A stretch of 7,135 nucleotides of DNA from assembly GCA_021804525.1 (NCBI GenBank), contig JAJZHJ010000065.1, forward strand, positions 1 through 7,135, given 5' to 3'. Under the pieces are notes generated by a model. It did no database searches. It was not told where the DNA came from and saw only the letters and a program-made list of their open reading frames with translations. Below are positions 5,638-7,135 of the stretch, in pieces. Each line of letters begins with the position of its first letter. The first letter of the stretch is position 1. The stretch is from Bacteroidota bacterium. GTDB lineage: Bacteria > Bacteroidota > Bacteroidia > Bacteroidales > Paludibacteraceae. The translations under genes were made by a program, and so were the position numbers.

Positions 5638-7135
5638 TCACTCAATCTTTATCGTTTCATACTCCGCTTCCGATAGCCAAAAATCGGGACATACCACCTT
5701 TACCTCGTCATAGGTCAACTCATAGAGTTTGAATACCAATTCGTCAATTTCATGCTCCAAAGTAATGGTGTCTTGACTTTGTTGTTTGAGTGAAGAAATT
5801 GCTTTTGCTTTTTGTGAAAAGTTCGTTTGTTTCAAAGAATCAATCATTTTTATTGGCAGATTTTCAATAAACCGTTTGGCATAAGAAAAGTAGCCATTCT
5901 GGAAACAACTACTGTGTTTTTGAAGATAATAATCCAACAGGCAACTGTTTAGCAAAGCAAGTAAATACCAATAATCTATCTCATCTTTATCTTTCAATAC
6001 AATGCCATATCCACCGGCATTACCTCCGCCAACAAAGTAGTATCCTTCGTTTTCATCAAAAATCATAGAGGATTTCTTTGCCAATACTTGTGTCATAAGT
6101 TTAGGTTGTTCAAATTGATCAAGATTTTTTGGATATACATAAGCAAACCAATTTTCCTGATCCATTTTGCCACTTTCTCGACCTCTCAGCTTTTGTTCGC
6201 ATTCTTTGAGATAATTCCATATCAATGGATATTCAGATGAAAATTCGTGTTCTGAAATTAAAATGGCTTTTCCATCTTTGATTTTGTATGGGAATATAAT
6301 ATAGAGATTTTTAAAATCAACTTCATATCGCCTGATTTCAGCCCCTTTCAATAAAGGTTTTAGAACATCATCTTCTAATGATAGTTGTTTTTCTAAAGCT
6401 TTTGAATAATATTTTGATCCTCTTTTTCCCACTATATAAATCGGGTCAGCACTAGTAACGAGTCCCTGAAATATTTTTTTTGAAATGCTTTTAAGTTGAG
6501 TGCCTTGTTTTTCAATTTTCTCAAAGACACCTTGCTCCGAGCTATTTCCAAAAGTCCAATTTATACCTGTGCTGTTTTTAGAGTCGAAAACAATTGCTTC
6601 GACATCTTTCGTTGGACGATTTGAAACAAAACTGTTGAATGCTTCAGATTTGTCATTGCCCTTAAATGACACATAACTGAATAATGGCTGTGGTGAGTTT
6701 GAAAGATGAAGAATACAAGTGTATGTTGTAGCCGAAGAAAATATTTGCTCAGCGCGAAAGTCAACTATTCTTTTCATCCATTGATTATCAGAAAGAAGTT
6801 TTCTCAACCCTAATCCATAGTCAGAGTTGAAGAATTTATTCGGTTGAATAAAAATCAGATTCCCATTCTTTTTAAGAAGTGCCATACCTTTTTCTGCAAA
6901 CAAAACATACAAGTCATAGTTTTTTGTTGCCGCCTTAAAATGCTTTGAGAATAAATCTTTTAGCGCTTTTTCAACACTCTGGATGCGCAAATATGGTGGA
7001 TTCCCGATCACCACATCAAATCCATCCGTAATGCCAAACATCCATTCGGGTTCAAACCAGTTGGCAAAGTGATTTTGGTCGTAAGGATCGAACGTCGCTA
7101 TTTGTTCCGCCACCTTCAGAATGGCCTCTTTGTTA
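5638..7135 (-). CDS. Eco57I/type IIG-like adenine-specific DNA methyltransferase, C-terminal part
   Basis: The frame is open from the right edge to a TGA at 5640-5638, about 498 residues, so the true start lies beyond the window. A GTG at 7113 could be mistaken for a start, but coding-like sequence (NKEAILK) continues upstream in frame. IGNPPYLRIQ, about 45 residues into the visible part, is the N6-adenine methyltransferase motif IV (NPPY), preceded by DPYDQNHFANWFEPEWMFGI as in Eco57I-like enzymes. The methyltransferase fold continues through LKKNGNLIFIQPNKFF. The C-terminal half, with FVGGGNAGGYG and FQNGYFSYAKRFIENLPI, resembles a TaqI-like target-recognition domain. The SAM-binding motif I and any N-terminal nuclease domain are outside the window, so whether it is a single-chain restriction enzyme or methyltransferase only cannot be decided. 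It converges on the acyltransferase gene with 36 bases between the stops, and no clear terminator separates them. Confidence 0.9.
   Translation of the reverse strand, partial: NKEAILKVAEQIATFDPYDQNHFANWFEPEWMFGITDGFDVVIGNPPYLRIQSVEKALKDLFSKHFKAATKNYDLYVLFAEKGMALLKKNGNLIFIQPNKFFNSDYGLGLRKLLSDNQWMKRIVDFRAEQIFSSATTYTCILHLSNSPQPLFSYVSFKGNDKSEAFNSFVSNRPTKDVEAIVFDSKNSTGINWTFGNSSEQGVFEKIEKQGTQLKSISKKIFQGLVTSADPIYIVGKRGSKYYSKALEKQLSLEDDVLKPLLKGAEIRRYEVDFKNLYIIFPYKIKDGKAILISEHEFSSEYPLIWNYLKECEQKLRGRESGKMDQENWFAYVYPKNLDQFEQPKLMTQVLAKKSSMIFDENEGYYFVGGGNAGGYGIVLKDKDEIDYWYLLALLNSCLLDYYLQKHSSCFQNGYFSYAKRFIENLPIKMIDSLKQTNFSQKAKAISSLKQQSQDTITLEHEIDELVFKLYELTYDEVKVVCPDFWLSEAEYETIKIE

Noticed and set aside
6561..6764. 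67-codon minus-strand frame inside the methyltransferase gene
   Set aside because: It is an alternative frame of a coherent methyltransferase reading frame and has no upstream signals or motifs.
7111..7113. GTG as the true start of the methyltransferase
   Set aside because: The frame stays open to the window edge, and the visible part lacks the SAM-binding motif I that must precede NPPY in this class, so the gene is truncated by the window.

Overview
The window looks like a chromosomal segment of a low- to mid-GC member of the Bacteroidota, most likely order Bacteroidales. The reasons are a DUF4301-family gene (a family I know mainly from this phylum), two promoter-like sites matching the Bacteroidota consensus (TTG, about 20 bases, TAnnTTTG), and starts without clear Shine-Dalgarno sequences. 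The exact genus cannot be read from the sequence; a Paludibacter- or Dysgonomonas-like relative is only a guess.

Layout. Positions 1-1043 (minus strand) hold the first 347 codons of a DUF4301 protein that runs off the left edge. A 218-base divergent intergenic region (1044-1261) follows, with a Bacteroidota-type promoter and, just downstream of it, a strong intrinsic-terminator hairpin that lies before the next start codon. Five plus-strand genes fill 1262-5601: a TagD-like cytidylyltransferase, a short-chain dehydrogenase/reductase, a CDP-alcohol phosphatidyltransferase, a flippase-like membrane protein of the LPG-synthase transmembrane family, and a PlsC-type lysophospholipid acyltransferase. 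A probable terminator (2576-2613) and a good promoter (2631-2661) divide them into two transcription units, cytidylyltransferase-reductase and transferase-flippase-acyltransferase. The right end (5638-7135, minus strand, convergent) is the C-terminal part of a type IIG/Eco57I-like adenine-specific DNA methyltransferase cut by the window edge.

How the genes fit together. The five central genes read as a lipid pathway. The reductase could make or modify a polyol or alcohol phosphate, the cytidylyltransferase could activate it as a CDP-alcohol (or make CDP-glycerol), the membrane transferase would attach a CDP-linked group to a lipid or polar acceptor, the acyltransferase would supply or remodel acyl chains, and the flippase-like protein could move the product across the inner membrane. 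The substrate is not readable from the sequence. Three of the enzymes carry changes at positions usually diagnostic for their superfamily: HVNH for HxGH, a displaced fourth acidic residue in the CDP-alcohol transferase motif, and HX5D plus FPAG in the acyltransferase. This makes a non-standard head group or lipid a reasonable hypothesis. The DUF4301 gene and the methyltransferase gene point the other way and are probably unrelated neighbours. No RNA genes, CRISPR arrays, insertion sequences or long repeats were seen, and no gene-free stretch exceeds 300 bases.
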